Counted from the first letter of the stretch, positions 16,968 to 25,531 are shown. The stretch is 41,884 nucleotides of DNA from Alphaproteobacteria bacterium (GCA_030065235.1 JASJDC010000016.1:1-41884), one strand, 5' to 3'. Numbers and translations: made by a program. The notes: generated from the letters alone by a model not told the origin.

Positions 16968-19385
16968 ATGCGCGAGCAAGCCGAAGTCGTCATCATCGGC
17001 GGCGGGGCCGTCGGCGCAGCCACCCTCTGGAGCCTGACCGAGGCGGGAATCACCAACGCGCTGCTGATCGAAAAGGACGAGCTGACGGCGGGCTCGACCT
17101 GGCATGCGGCGGGCAACGTTCCGACCTACGCCAACTCCTGGCTGGGTATGCGCGCCGGCAACTACGCCTGGCGCCTCTACAAGGAACTGGCCGAAGACCC
17201 GGAGGCGCCGATTACCTATCGCCATACCGGCGCGATCTGGCCCGCCCACACGCCGGAGCGCATGGAGCTGTTCCATCACCTAACCGGGGTGTCGCGTAGC
17301 GCCGGCTTCGATCTTGCCATGGTGACGCCGGAGGAGATCGAAGCGCGACACCCCTATTGGCGCGCCGACGACACGGTGTTGGGCGGGATCCACGACCCGT
17401 ATGAAGGCGATATCGATCCGAGCCAGCTGACCCAGGCGCTGGCCCGGCGGGCGCGCGCCAAGGGCGCCGAGGTCGCGCGTTTCACAAGGGTGACGGGCTT
17501 GAAGCAACGCCCCTCCGGCGACTGGGCGGTCGAGACCGACAAGGGCGTGGTGATCGCCGGGACCGTGGTCAACGCGGCGGGCTCCAGCGGCGGCGCCGTC
17601 GCCGCAATGGCGGGACTGCACACGCCTGTGGTCACTCTGGAACACCAATACATGGTGACCGACAGCCTAAAAGAACTCGAGGAGGACGCGGCGATCTTCC
17701 CGCTGATCCGGGACCCGGACATCCGCTACTATCTGCGCCGGGAGCGCGGCGCCTTCCTGCTCGGCTCCTACGCCCATGAGGGACGCCCGGTCTGGCTGGA
17801 CGGCGTGCCGCCCCGTTTCGATCATCAACTCTTCCCCGACGATATCGAAGGCATGATGAGTGTGTTTGAGGCGGCGATCGCGCATGTGCCGTTGCTGGCC
17901 AAGGCAGGCGCCCAACGCTTCGTCAACGGCCCGATCCCCTATGCGCCCGACGCGCTGCCGCTGGTCGGGCCCGCCGCCGGGGTCCGGAACTTCTACCACG
18001 CGACTGGGGTGCAGATCGGCATCACCCACTCGGCCGCGATCGGCAAGGCCGTCGCCGAGTGGCTGACCGAAGGCGAGACGGAATGGGACCTTTCGGCCTG
18101 GGACCCGCGGCGGTTTGGCGACTGGGCCAGTCTCGACTACGCGGCGGCGCGCGCCTCTGAACAGTATGATCTGCAATATGCGATCCCCTACCCGCATCGA
18201 ATCCTCAGGTCTGGCCGGCCGGTGCAAAAGACGCCGCTCTATGAAAGGCTAAAAGACCGAGGCGCGGTGTTCGGCCAGATCGGCGGCTGGGAACGCGCCT
18301 TTTGGTTCGAGCGCGCGGAGGCCAAGGATACCAGCGCACTCAGCTTTCACACCGAACCGTGGCAGGTGGCGGCGCGGGCCGAATGCGAGACCGTGCGCGA
18401 CGCGGTCGGAGTGATGGATCACGGCGGCTTTACTAAGTATTTGGTTGAGGGCCCCGACGCGGCGGATTTCCTGTCCCGCACCTTCTGCGGCGCGCTGCCG
18501 CCGGTCGGCCGGGTCCGCCTTTCCTATATGCTGACGCCGAAAGGGCGCATCTGGTCGGAAGCGACCATCGCGCGCTTGGCTGATGAGCGCTTCCTACTCT
18601 GCGGCCCGACCCTGGCGGTCGATCGCGATTTCGACTGGCTGGCGGATCGAGCGCCGGAGACGGGCGTCACTCTATCGAAAGGTTATAGCCACAACACCGC
18701 GCTGATGGTCATGGGGCCGAAGTCGCGCCCGCTTCTGCAAGGCCTGACTGACGCCGATCTTTCCGCCGGTGCGGCGCCCTGGATGTCTGTCGCGGAGATC
18801 GAGATCGCCAGCGTCGCAGTCACGGCGATGCGGGTGAGTTATGTCGGCGAGTTGGGCTGGGAACTGCACCTAGCTTCAGAGGATTTAGCGGTGCTACATG
18901 CAGCGGTTCAAGCAGCGGGTAAACAGTTCGGCATGTGCGACTTCGGCTCCTACGCGCTGAACGCTATGCGCATCGAGAAGGGTTATCACGGCTGGGGCGT
19001 GGATTTCGGTGTAGAATACACGTTGTTCGACGCGGGCTTGGACAAGTTCGCCAATATGAAAAAGGGGGATTTCCAAGGCCGCGACGCCGTACTGCGCCAG
19101 TCAAAGACCGACGCCGAATGGGAATTCATTGGGCTGGAGGTGACCGACCCGGGGCCCGAACCGTTGCCGTCCGATCCAATCGTCAAGGGGGATGAATGGA
19201 TCGGCTATGTCACCTCCGCCACCATGGGTTATCGCACCGGCAAGCTGTTGGCGCTCGGCTACGTCCGGCGTGGCGCACTGGCGATGGGAGAAGGGTGCGC
19301 CGTGCAGGCTTTCGGCGCTTTACGCCTCGCCCTGCGTCATTCCCCACATGTCTACGATCCAGACAATCTGCGCCTGAGAAGCTAA
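16968..19385 (+). CDS. FAD-dependent demethylase with GcvT domain (dimethylglycine/sarcosine dehydrogenase-like)
   Basis: An 805-aa two-domain enzyme. Residues 1 to about 380 form a DAO-type FAD domain (VVIIGGGAVGAATLWSL). The GSTWHAAGNVPT motif carries the histidine used for covalent FAD in dimethylglycine and sarcosine dehydrogenases. The C-terminal half is an aminomethyltransferase (GcvT) domain with VSYVGELGWELHL and NAMRIEKGYHGWGVDF. Such enzymes oxidise an N-methyl group and pass the one-carbon unit to tetrahydrofolate. I prefer the ATG at 16968, 9 bp after GGAGGA, over the overlapping GTG at 16962. It is the last gene of the operon and converges on the LysR gene with a 12-bp gap. The substrate is probably an N-methyl amino acid. 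Confidence 0.9.
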   Translation: MREQAEVVIIGGGAVGAATLWSLTEAGITNALLIEKDELTAGSTWHAAGNVPTYANSWLGMRAGNYAWRLYKELAEDPEAPITYRHTGAIWPAHTPERMELFHHLTGVSRSAGFDLAMVTPEEIEARHPYWRADDTVLGGIHDPYEGDIDPSQLTQALARRARAKGAEVARFTRVTGLKQRPSGDWAVETDKGVVIAGTVVNAAGSSGGAVAAMAGLHTPVVTLEHQYMVTDSLKELEEDAAIFPLIRDPDIRYYLRRERGAFLLGSYAHEGRPVWLDGVPPRFDHQLFPDDIEGMMSVFEAAIAHVPLLAKAGAQRFVNGPIPYAPDALPLVGPAAGVRNFYHATGVQIGITHSAAIGKAVAEWLTEGETEWDLSAWDPRRFGDWASLDYAAARASEQYDLQYAIPYPHRILRSGRPVQKTPLYERLKDRGAVFGQIGGWERAFWFERAEAKDTSALSFHTEPWQVAARAECETVRDAVGVMDHGGFTKYLVEGPDAADFLSRTFCGALPPVGRVRLSYMLTPKGRIWSEATIARLADERFLLCGPTLAVDRDFDWLADRAPETGVTLSKGYSHNTALMVMGPKSRPLLQGLTDADLSAGAAPWMSVAEIEIASVAVTAMRVSYVGELGWELHLASEDLAVLHAAVQAAGKQFGMCDFGSYALNAMRIEKGYHGWGVDFGVEYTLFDAGLDKFANMKKGDFQGRDAVLRQSKTDAEWEFIGLEVTDPGPEPLPSDPIVKGDEWIGYVTSATMGYRTGKLLALGYVRRGALAMGEGCAVQAFGALRLALRHSPHVYDPDNLRLRS

Positions 19386-19397
19386 GGCGCACCGACC

Positions 19398-20318
19398 TCA
19401 GCCGATTCCGCCCTTCTCGCGGGACCAGTCGGCCATCGCCTCGGCGATCTCCAAGATCGGGCCGCCCTGGCTGTCCTCGCCGCGCAGAACGGCGCACCAG
19501 GGCACCGAGAGCCCGTCCGGGCCGACCCGCGTCGCTGCGATCCGCCCGGCCTCGATCGCCGGCCGGACCGCCCATCCGGCCAGCACGCTGGTCCCCTGCC
19601 CGGCCGCGACCAGTTCGACAATCGCTTCTGGCAATTCCACCGTCGCGGTCCAGCGCGGATAGCTCTCGGCGGGTCGAAAGAGGCGGGCGAATTCCCGATC
19701 CGGCTCCGGCACCTTCGTATAGGTGATGAAATCCTCGCCGACTATGTCGAGTCCGGTGATAAAGGGTTTGTCCGCATGCCGGTGGCTCGGCGGCATGATG
19801 AACAGCAGTTCGTCATCGAATAGAAAGCGGCTATGGACGCCGATACGCTGTTGATCACCGGAGACGATGACCAAATCGACGCGCCGATTGGTTAACGCCT
19901 GTAGCGGTTCGCGTCCCGCCGCCGCCATAACCTGCAGATCAATCCCCGGCGCCCGGTCGCGCAGGAACGTCAGGAAGGCGGGCAACCAATAGTACGCACT
20001 GTAGGCCTCCACCGCGATTCGCACGACATGGTCCACACCGCGATTCATACGCCTGACATCGGCCTCGGCGCGCTCTATGTCGGTCAGCACTCGCGCCGCG
20101 ACATCGGCCAGATACTCAGCCGCCGGCGTCATCCGCAGGCGTTTATGCAGGCGCGAGAACAAGACGATGTCAAGCCGCCGCTCCGCCTCTCGGATGCGAT
20201 GCGACAGCGCCGAAGGCGTCAGCCCCAGCGCCTCGGCAGCGTCGGTGACGCGGCCATGCTGGGCGATCGCCCGGATCATCTGCAGATGACGGAGTTCTAG
20301 GATTGGGCCGGTCGGCAT
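19398..20318 (-). CDS. LysR-family regulator, MetR-like
   Basis: A 306-aa LysR regulator whose sequence tracks MetR. The N-terminal helix-turn-helix is RVTDAAEALGLTPSALSHRI with REAERRLDIVLFSRLHKRLR, and the effector domain begins VRIAVEAYSAYYWLPAFLTF, very like the VRIAIE(C/A)HS start in MetR. It is transcribed away from the aminotransferase gene. Two MetR-consensus-like sites lie in the 107-bp divergent gap. It probably controls the aminotransferase and possibly the whole island; methionine or homocysteine sensing is not implied by this. Confidence 0.9.
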   Translation of the reverse strand: MPTGPILELRHLQMIRAIAQHGRVTDAAEALGLTPSALSHRIREAERRLDIVLFSRLHKRLRMTPAAEYLADVAARVLTDIERAEADVRRMNRGVDHVVRIAVEAYSAYYWLPAFLTFLRDRAPGIDLQVMAAAGREPLQALTNRRVDLVIVSGDQQRIGVHSRFLFDDELLFIMPPSHRHADKPFITGLDIVGEDFITYTKVPEPDREFARLFRPAESYPRWTATVELPEAIVELVAAGQGTSVLAGWAVRPAIEAGRIAATRVGPDGLSVPWCAVLRGEDSQGGPILEIAEAMADWSREKGGIG

Positions 20319-20327
20319 GGCTTTGCA

Positions 20328-20377
20328 TGAGCAATTTTCACCGGATCAAATTAATTTCTTGATTGTTTTTCAGTCAA
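20328..20377. promoter_or_regulatory. two MetR-type operators in the divergent promoter
   Basis: TGAG-CAATT-TTCA (20328-20340) and TGAT-TGTTT-TTCA (20360-20372) each match the known MetR consensus TGAA-N5-TTCA with one mismatch. They start 32 bp apart, about three helical turns. The second sits inside a larger TTGA-N11-TCAA dyad (20359-20377), a T-N11-A LysR box. The location between the MetR-like gene and its divergent neighbour supports regulation of both. Confidence 0.65.
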
Positions 20378-20425
20378 GTGCCGTCGGACACTACATCAAC
20401 CCTTTCACACTGAACGAGATCAGCC

Positions 20426-21715
20426 ATGCCCGAGAGCCATTCCGCCAAGACTCAAACCGATTGGCTCGCGCGCGCCGCCAAGGTCCTGCCGGCAGGTGGA
20501 TTCGGTAATTTCGACCCCTCGATCGTGGTCAAGGAAGGGCGTGGCGGTCGCGTCTGGGACGAGGACGGCAAGGAATATATCGACTTTCTGATCGGCTCCG
20601 GCCCGATGCTGGTCGGGCACGGCCATCCGGAAGTGCTGGAGGCTGTCACCACGCAACTTTCCAAAGGCTTCACCTTCTTCGCCTCGAACGCGGCGGGGAT
20701 CGAACTGGCGGAGGTGATTTGCGACGCCACGCCCTGCGCTGAGCAAGTGCGCTATGTCTCGACCGGGTCGGAAGCGGACATGTACGCGATGCGCCTGGCG
20801 CGCGCCCATACCGGGCGTGACCTGATCCTGAAATTTGAAGGCGGCTATCACGGCATGTCGGGCGAGGCGTTGATGAGCCTGGCCCCGCAGCGGCTGGAGA
20901 ATTTCCCGCAGCCGGTTCCCGATTCCGCGGGCATCCCGCAAAGCGTGCAGGACAGCGTGATCGTGGCGCCCTTCAACGACACGGATTTCGCGCGTTCGAT
21001 TATCGCGGAATACGCCGACCGCCTGGCCGGCGTCATCGTCGAACCGCTGCAGCGCCTGATTCCGCCCGCGCCTGGCTTCCTTGAGGCCCTGCGAGAGGAG
21101 ACCACGCGGCACGGGTTGGTGCTGATTTTCGACGAGGTGGTGACCGGCTTCCGTCTCGCCTATGGCGGCGGCCAGGAACTGTATGGTGTCACGCCGGACC
21201 TCTGCACTCTTGGCAAGGTGATTGGCGGCGGCTTCCCGATGGCGGCGATCGCCGGGAAGACCGAGATCATGGCGCATTTCGACAAAAACAAGGTCGGCGA
21301 GGCCGGCTTCACCTTTCAGGTCGGCACCCTGTCGGGCAATCCGGTCGCCGCCGTTGCGGGCTTGAAGACCCTGGAGATCCTGCGCCGGCCTGGCATTTAC
21401 GACGGCATGCGGACTACCGGGAAACAGATCATCGCCGCGTTGGAGCGCGAGGCGGCGCGGGTCCACGTTCCTGCTCAAGTTGTCGGCGACCCGGTCCTGT
21501 TCGACGTCGTCTTCACCGAGGCCGAGGTCCGCGACTACCGCGACGTGCTGGCCGCCGACGCCGACCGGCTCACCCTTTTCAACCGGGGCCTACGGGAGCA
21601 AGGTGTGCTCAAAGCGCCAAACAAATTTTATGCTTGCGCCGCCCATAGCGCGGCGGACATCGCGTCGACGGTAGAAGCTATTGCCACTGCCGCCGATCAT
21701 CTCAATACGCTTTGA
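20426..21715 (+). CDS. class III PLP aminotransferase, glutamate-1-semialdehyde aminomutase-like
   Basis: A 429-aa fold-type I aminotransferase. Signatures are VLPAGGFGNFDPSIVVKEG, a SGPMLVGHGHPEVLEAV segment, VSTGSEADMYAMRLARAHTG, IFDEVVTGFRLA and the Schiff-base lysine K264 in TLGKVIGGGFPMAAIAG. It resembles the glutamate-1-semialdehyde/class III group, but context makes haem synthesis unlikely. It should move an amino group between an amino acid or omega-amine and a keto acid. It is divergent from the MetR-like gene and stands alone on its strand. Confidence 0.88.
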   Translation: MPESHSAKTQTDWLARAAKVLPAGGFGNFDPSIVVKEGRGGRVWDEDGKEYIDFLIGSGPMLVGHGHPEVLEAVTTQLSKGFTFFASNAAGIELAEVICDATPCAEQVRYVSTGSEADMYAMRLARAHTGRDLILKFEGGYHGMSGEALMSLAPQRLENFPQPVPDSAGIPQSVQDSVIVAPFNDTDFARSIIAEYADRLAGVIVEPLQRLIPPAPGFLEALREETTRHGLVLIFDEVVTGFRLAYGGGQELYGVTPDLCTLGKVIGGGFPMAAIAGKTEIMAHFDKNKVGEAGFTFQVGTLSGNPVAAVAGLKTLEILRRPGIYDGMRTTGKQIIAALEREAARVHVPAQVVGDPVLFDVVFTEAEVRDYRDVLAADADRLTLFNRGLREQGVLKAPNKFYACAAHSAADIASTVEAIATAADHLNTL

Positions 21716-22277
21716 CTGGGGGCTCTTTTTTAACACAACGCACTTTGTGTTGGATGTCGCATGGCCAATTGTATCGACCCAGTGGAATTTTGTTCGTGCT
21801 ACAAAGAGCAAGAAGGTCGCAAAAGGGTTCTCCCTTGAGTTCGCTTGTGCGATTCAGCAGGCGCACTGTCGCATTGCCTTAGATCCGCCAAAAAAATGTG
21901 TTCGGCATCAATTTCCGCGTCTAATTGTAAGATAGAGATGCTGTTGGGAACGCGTTTTACCTGCGTCGTTGCGCGAAAGGAGCAACGACAGCAAGTGGAC
22001 GAGGCTCCTCCTTGAAGGCGAGCAATAGGGTCACTTTTGCAGGGTCACCAACGCTTGAGCGCATTAAACTGCATGAGCCAGGCCAAATACACAGAAGTCC
22101 GGACACTCCCCTCCCCTACCACGTTCCGAACAACGCGCTTTCGGGTTCCGTAGTATCTCCAAGATACGCATGTCCGTATAACCCGCCGAATGTTTCGCCG
22201 TGGAAATAAGTCAAGTTGACCTAATCCATAGAGAGTCCGTGTTTTGAAGTTGGTCTGTTCTCTGACGAAGAAGACAG
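21716..22277. other. intergenic stretch after the aminotransferase
   Basis: About 560 bp without a supportable gene. A small hairpin lies just after the aminotransferase stop (21732-21751). Base composition drops compared with the preceding island, so this is a plausible right boundary of the catabolic block. A region just before 22278 could hold the left end of the IS3 element, but I could not define its terminal repeat. Confidence 0.45.
21732..21751. terminator. possible terminator hairpin after the aminotransferase
   Basis: Perfect 7-bp arms AACACAA and TTGTGTT with a 6-base loop, 16 bp after the aminotransferase stop. The T-run lies before, not after, the stem on the plus strand, so it is a weak rho-independent candidate. 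Confidence 0.3.
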
Positions 22278-22538
22278 ATGACTACGAGAGGCCGTTTTAG
22301 TGAAGAGCTGATAGTTGGGATCCTGCAAATGCATGAGTCTGGCGGGACAGGGGTGGATCTGTTCCGGGCATATGGGATCAGCGATGCAACCCTTTACATG
22401 TGTCGTTCGAAGTTCGGCGGCATGGAAATGCCGGATGCTATTCGGCTGAAAGTGCTGGAGCTCGAGAACGCGGAGCTACAAAAGATGTTGCCGCAGGAGA
22501 TGCCGGATGTCGGTGCGCAGAAGGAAGTGCTCGGAAAG
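22278..22538 (+). pseudogene. IS3-family (IS407 group) transposase orfA fragment
   Basis: Reads as the first transposase frame of an IS407-type IS3 element: RGRFSEELIVGILQMHESGG, then AYGISDATLYMCRSKFGGME and a leucine-zipper region (RLKVLELENAELQKMLP) to DVGAQKEVLGK. The helix-turn-helix and zipper are intact. After EVLGK at about 22538 the frame runs into DNA that is the reverse complement of an IS256-type gene, so the natural OrfA end and all of OrfB are missing. No partner OrfB lies nearby; it is a non-functional remnant. Confidence 0.82.
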
Positions 22539-22637
22539 CGCTTTCTTCAGATCTTGGCGAAAACGTTCTTTCGAGAACAAATCAGACGGATCACGTTTCT
22601 CAAAGAGGCGATCCAACAATTCCTTATCGATAGCCAT
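22530..22637 (-). pseudogene. IS256-family transposase N-terminal fragment
   Basis: From an ATG at 22637 the minus strand encodes MAIDKELLDRLFEKRDPSD, then LFSKERFRQDLKKALSE, the start of an IS256-family (mutator) transposase. The similarity stops after LSE, exactly where the plus-strand IS3 orfA ends; the shared bases at 22530-22538 (CTCGGAAAG) are part of both genes. The other ~360 residues including the DDE catalytic core are absent. Confidence 0.75.
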
Positions 22638-22997
22638 AGTACCCCTTGTATTGCGCGCATATGGCTCCAGGCATAGAATTTGGGACAGTTCTTTGTAGGA
22701 AAAGTGCCGTCGTTCCCCCCTTCCCGCTCTGGGATAAGATCCGATATCTCCGTGTTCTGTGATTGTCATGATTAGAATCTTTTAAAAGAAGGTCAGAAGC
22801 GTCTCTTTGCTTTGCCAGTGGAGATGCACCTTAGCCTTCCTCGACGCGCAACCGTCGTTGTCGGTAATTCTTTCCGTAAACCGGCCTTCGCTGCATTTGT
22901 GTCGGTCCGCCTTTAGTGGGTTCAGGTCTTTCGGATCGGTGCCGCTAGCATTGTCTGTCCAAGGGGGAAGTCGAAAACCTACAAATATCGTTTCAAA

Positions 22998-23171
22998 AAC
23001 ATGTTATTAACATGTTAAAAACAATTTATGCCGGCTAATGGCATGTAAAAGAAGTTTTCATCAGGAAAAAAGAAATACGTTTACCGGCACCAACTGTTTT
23101 CAACATGCTATAAATCTGTTAACAGCAATACTGGAAGCAGAAAACATGTTTTGACATGTTAAAAACCTGTT
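22998..23171. repeat. ACATGTT repeat cluster upstream of parA, candidate centromere
   Basis: Palindromic AACATGTT occurs at 22998-23005, 23009-23016 and 23143-23150, with degenerate copies at 23102-23109 (AACATGCT), 23153-23160 (GACATGTT) and 23164-23171 (AACCTGTT). Neighbouring copies are 10-11 bp apart, one helical turn. The surrounding DNA is AT-rich. Related copies lie after the partition genes. The arrangement suits the binding site of the small partner protein; it could also serve as origin iterons. Confidence 0.65.
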
Positions 23172-23252
23172 CAAGGTCCGAAGCATGCGGATCAGGCGAC
23201 GAGAACAGTTATTCTAGTGTTTCGCTAATGAATTTTGAGCAAGGAGAAAACA

Positions 23253-24092
23253 ATGGGTAGACGGCCGATAATCTCATTTGCAACGTCAAAAGGAGGCTCA
23301 GGCAAGTCAACTTGCCTCGTCACATTGGCGGGAGTTCTTGCAGACGGAGGAGGCCGCGTTGCAGTGATAGACACGGATCCGACGCAAACGGTTGCGAGAT
23401 GGGGGGAAAGGACAGGCCGACCAGGTTCGATCAGTGTTTATAGTGCGGAGACAGAAGACGCTCTTCTCGACGCTATCGACGAAGCGTCTTCGAAACATCA
23501 CGTAATACTGATAGATGTTGAAGGCCGCGCTTCAATAGTCGGCAATATGGCGATGGGAAAGTCATCATTGGTGATCGTACCCGTCCAACCATCAGAACCG
23601 GACGGCCACGAGGCAGCCAAAACGATCAGAGCGATCAAAACAGCGGCCCGTGCGCACGAACGTGAAATCAAGTTTTGCGCGGTCATGAACCGCCTACAAG
23701 GTGCGATTAGAAGCCGGGCATATCACGATATTGTTGCTCAATTTCAGAAAGGGGGAGTTCCGGTTGCGGCAAGTCTAATCGATCGAGAAGCTTATCGCCG
23801 CGTATTTCTGGAAGGTGGTACCTTGTGGACACTTGGAGTGAACCGGGAGGATCAGCGTAGGCCACTAGAGAAGGCACAGCGCGAAGCATACATTTTCGGT
23901 GAAGAGATCGGCAGAATGATTGGCCTGATTAGAGATGGCGGCGGGACCGCCGCGAGTGATGCTATTGCGGACAGCGCACCGGATACATTCCGAAAAGCAG
24001 CTGTGGTGGACTTGGCCGCCGCTGACGGAGAGACGATCGACGAGGCTGTGGACCGTCGATATGAGGAGCTCAAAATAGAGAAGTCTGCGTGA
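23253..24092 (+). CDS. parA: ParA-family partition ATPase
   Basis: A 279-aa deviant Walker-type ATPase of the ParA/MinD family. The Walker A motif is TSKGGSGKST, followed by VAVIDTDPTQTVARWGER and the Walker B-like region VILIDVEG. It lacks an N-terminal helix-turn-helix and so resembles the short type Ib ParA, or the ParA/VirC1 group of Agrobacterium-type plasmids. I start at the ATG at 23253 behind AAGGAG rather than the upstream TTG. It precedes a small gene overlapping by one base and sits amid ACATGTT repeats, consistent with a plasmid partition locus. Confidence 0.9.
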   Translation: MGRRPIISFATSKGGSGKSTCLVTLAGVLADGGGRVAVIDTDPTQTVARWGERTGRPGSISVYSAETEDALLDAIDEASSKHHVILIDVEGRASIVGNMAMGKSSLVIVPVQPSEPDGHEAAKTIRAIKTAARAHEREIKFCAVMNRLQGAIRSRAYHDIVAQFQKGGVPVAASLIDREAYRRVFLEGGTLWTLGVNREDQRRPLEKAQREAYIFGEEIGRMIGLIRDGGGTAASDAIADSAPDTFRKAAVVDLAAADGETIDEAVDRRYEELKIEKSA

Positions 24093-24589
24093 TGATGGGT
24101 GAGATGAACGACAAAAAGCCAACGGTGCCGGCGTTTTCATTCGACGAAATGGATGAAGAAGAAGATCGGGCGCAGCGGAGGCGCCGCGATGATGAGAAGG
24201 CGCGTAATCGGGATGCGTTCCGAAGAGCAAATTATGTTCCCCCGGAGGAGAGGGACACAAGTCAGTTGGCTATTGCGACGAACGCTAAATCGGTATCTGG
24301 AGCGACAAAATCCCAATCAAGGAAGTCTTTGGCTCCGCAAAAACCCACCTTTTTGAAGCGTCGGCAAGGGCGTCCTGCGGGAGACCGGACGCTAAAATTC
24401 TCGGTCAAAACTACCGAACGCCATCTCGAGGTCCTCTATGAAATAGCAGGCAATGGTGAGTTGGTCGGAGCTTTCGAAGACGCGATTGAGGCCTTAGCGC
24501 GCGAGGTTTTTTCGTCTGGTGAGTATCGTGGGCGGAAAGTGGAGCGGGACGTAATCACCAAGGCTAAGAACCTGATCAATGGCGGTTAA
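24092..24589 (+). CDS. small ParA partner, probable centromere-binding protein
   Basis: A 165-aa basic protein, positioned where small ParB-type adaptors lie in type Ib systems. The start overlaps the parA stop (TGATG), so the two are translationally coupled. The first half is highly charged and probably unstructured. The second half (LKFSVKTTERHLEVLYEIAG, then EDAIEALAREVF) resembles a small alpha-helical DNA-binding fold such as ribbon-helix-helix, with TLKFSVKTT as a possible beta strand. I do not recognise it by sequence; its role is inferred from position and from the flanking ACATGTT repeats. Confidence 0.6.
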   Translation: MMGEMNDKKPTVPAFSFDEMDEEEDRAQRRRRDDEKARNRDAFRRANYVPPEERDTSQLAIATNAKSVSGATKSQSRKSLAPQKPTFLKRRQGRPAGDRTLKFSVKTTERHLEVLYEIAGNGELVGAFEDAIEALAREVFSSGEYRGRKVERDVITKAKNLINGG

Positions 24590-24590
24590 A

Positions 24591-24620
24591 AACATACTTT
24601 TAACATGTCGAAAACATTAT
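24591..24620. repeat. ACATGTT-type repeats downstream of the partition genes
   Basis: AACATACT (24591-24598), AACATGTC (24602-24609) and AACATTAT (24613-24620) begin directly after the partner gene stop, each 11 bp apart. They are degenerate forms of the palindrome upstream of parA, so candidate binding sites bracket the partition operon. Confidence 0.5.
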
Positions 24621-24640
24621 GATATAGGTTCAATCTATTT

Positions 24641-25531
24641 CTACAGAATTATGTATCCCCTGGCTCTCGCGCGCCTAAGAAGATGGTCGACAGACGAGGT
24701 TGTCCAGGTATCTCGACCCCGAGGCGTTGGTTCGCGCATCTTCTGTAGCTTATCCGCTATTCCCTTCAAGGTGATATCGGGGTCGGCCGATTTAATCCCT
24801 GCAACGATCATCAAGGTTCGGTCGTCTGGCGGGGCAGGGGGCGCCCGCATAACCAGCTCGGCGTGGGCTAGGCCGGCGTCTACAAGCCGATTTACGGCCC
24901 GTGAGAGCTTCCTAGGCGTCCAGGGATGGTCTGGGTAGCGCTGATTGCTGTTGAGTACCCTGACCACGTCTTCCCAAGGCTGTAGGGGACGCATTCTCCG
25001 GACTGTCGGAAGCCAAAGGTCAGCCGTCTCGATGAGCCGCGCCATGTAGGATTCGCGCCGTCGTTCCGAGATCTCGGCACGTGCTGCAGGATCGCCGGCC
25101 TTGAGGCGAGGGTTGCCGCCGATACGGCCACGAGCTCTAGCGGCGGCCAGGCCGGCCTTGGTCCGCTCTTTGATCAGAGCACGCTCCAATTCCGCTGCGG
25201 CGCCCAAGACTTGAAGGGTGAATTTCCCCTGTGGCGTCGTGGTGTCGATCGGATCCGCCAGGGAGCGGAATTTGACCTCGCGGCGCTCGAGATCCTCGAG
25301 AACGCGCATGAGATGGGTGAGGGAGCGCGCCAATCGATCGAGGCGCGTGACGATCAGCACGTCGCCGGCTGAGAGGTCCGCGAGAACCTTGGTAAGAATC
25401 GGCCGATCCTCTCGGCCGCCGGAGGCGTGTTCTTCATGAATTGCGTGGCATCCTGCTGTTTTGAGCGCGTCTAACTGGCTCGAAAGGGTTTGATCGAGCG
25501 TGCTGACGCGCGCGTAGCCTACAGAAACCAT
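24641..25531 (-). CDS. serine recombinase (resolvase/invertase) with extended C-terminus
   Basis: A 296-aa site-specific serine recombinase. The N-terminal catalytic domain has the nucleophile in VGYARVSTLDQ, then VLIVTRLDRLARS, the E-helix GKFTLQVLGAAAELERALIK and RTKAGLAAARARGRIGG. The roughly 100-residue tail after residue 185 is longer than in simple resolvases and is probably a DNA-binding extension. An upstream frame extension to 25591 adds 20 residues; I prefer the ATG at 25531, which begins the conserved domain. The 270-bp gap between it and the helix-turn-helix gene could contain its res site. Its role may be plasmid dimer resolution. Confidence 0.85.
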   Translation of the reverse strand: MVSVGYARVSTLDQTLSSQLDALKTAGCHAIHEEHASGGREDRPILTKVLADLSAGDVLIVTRLDRLARSLTHLMRVLEDLERREVKFRSLADPIDTTTPQGKFTLQVLGAAAELERALIKERTKAGLAAARARGRIGGNPRLKAGDPAARAEISERRRESYMARLIETADLWLPTVRRMRPLQPWEDVVRVLNSNQRYPDHPWTPRKLSRAVNRLVDAGLAHAELVMRAPPAPPDDRTLMIVAGIKSADPDITLKGIADKLQKMREPTPRGRDTWTTSSVDHLLRRARARGYIIL

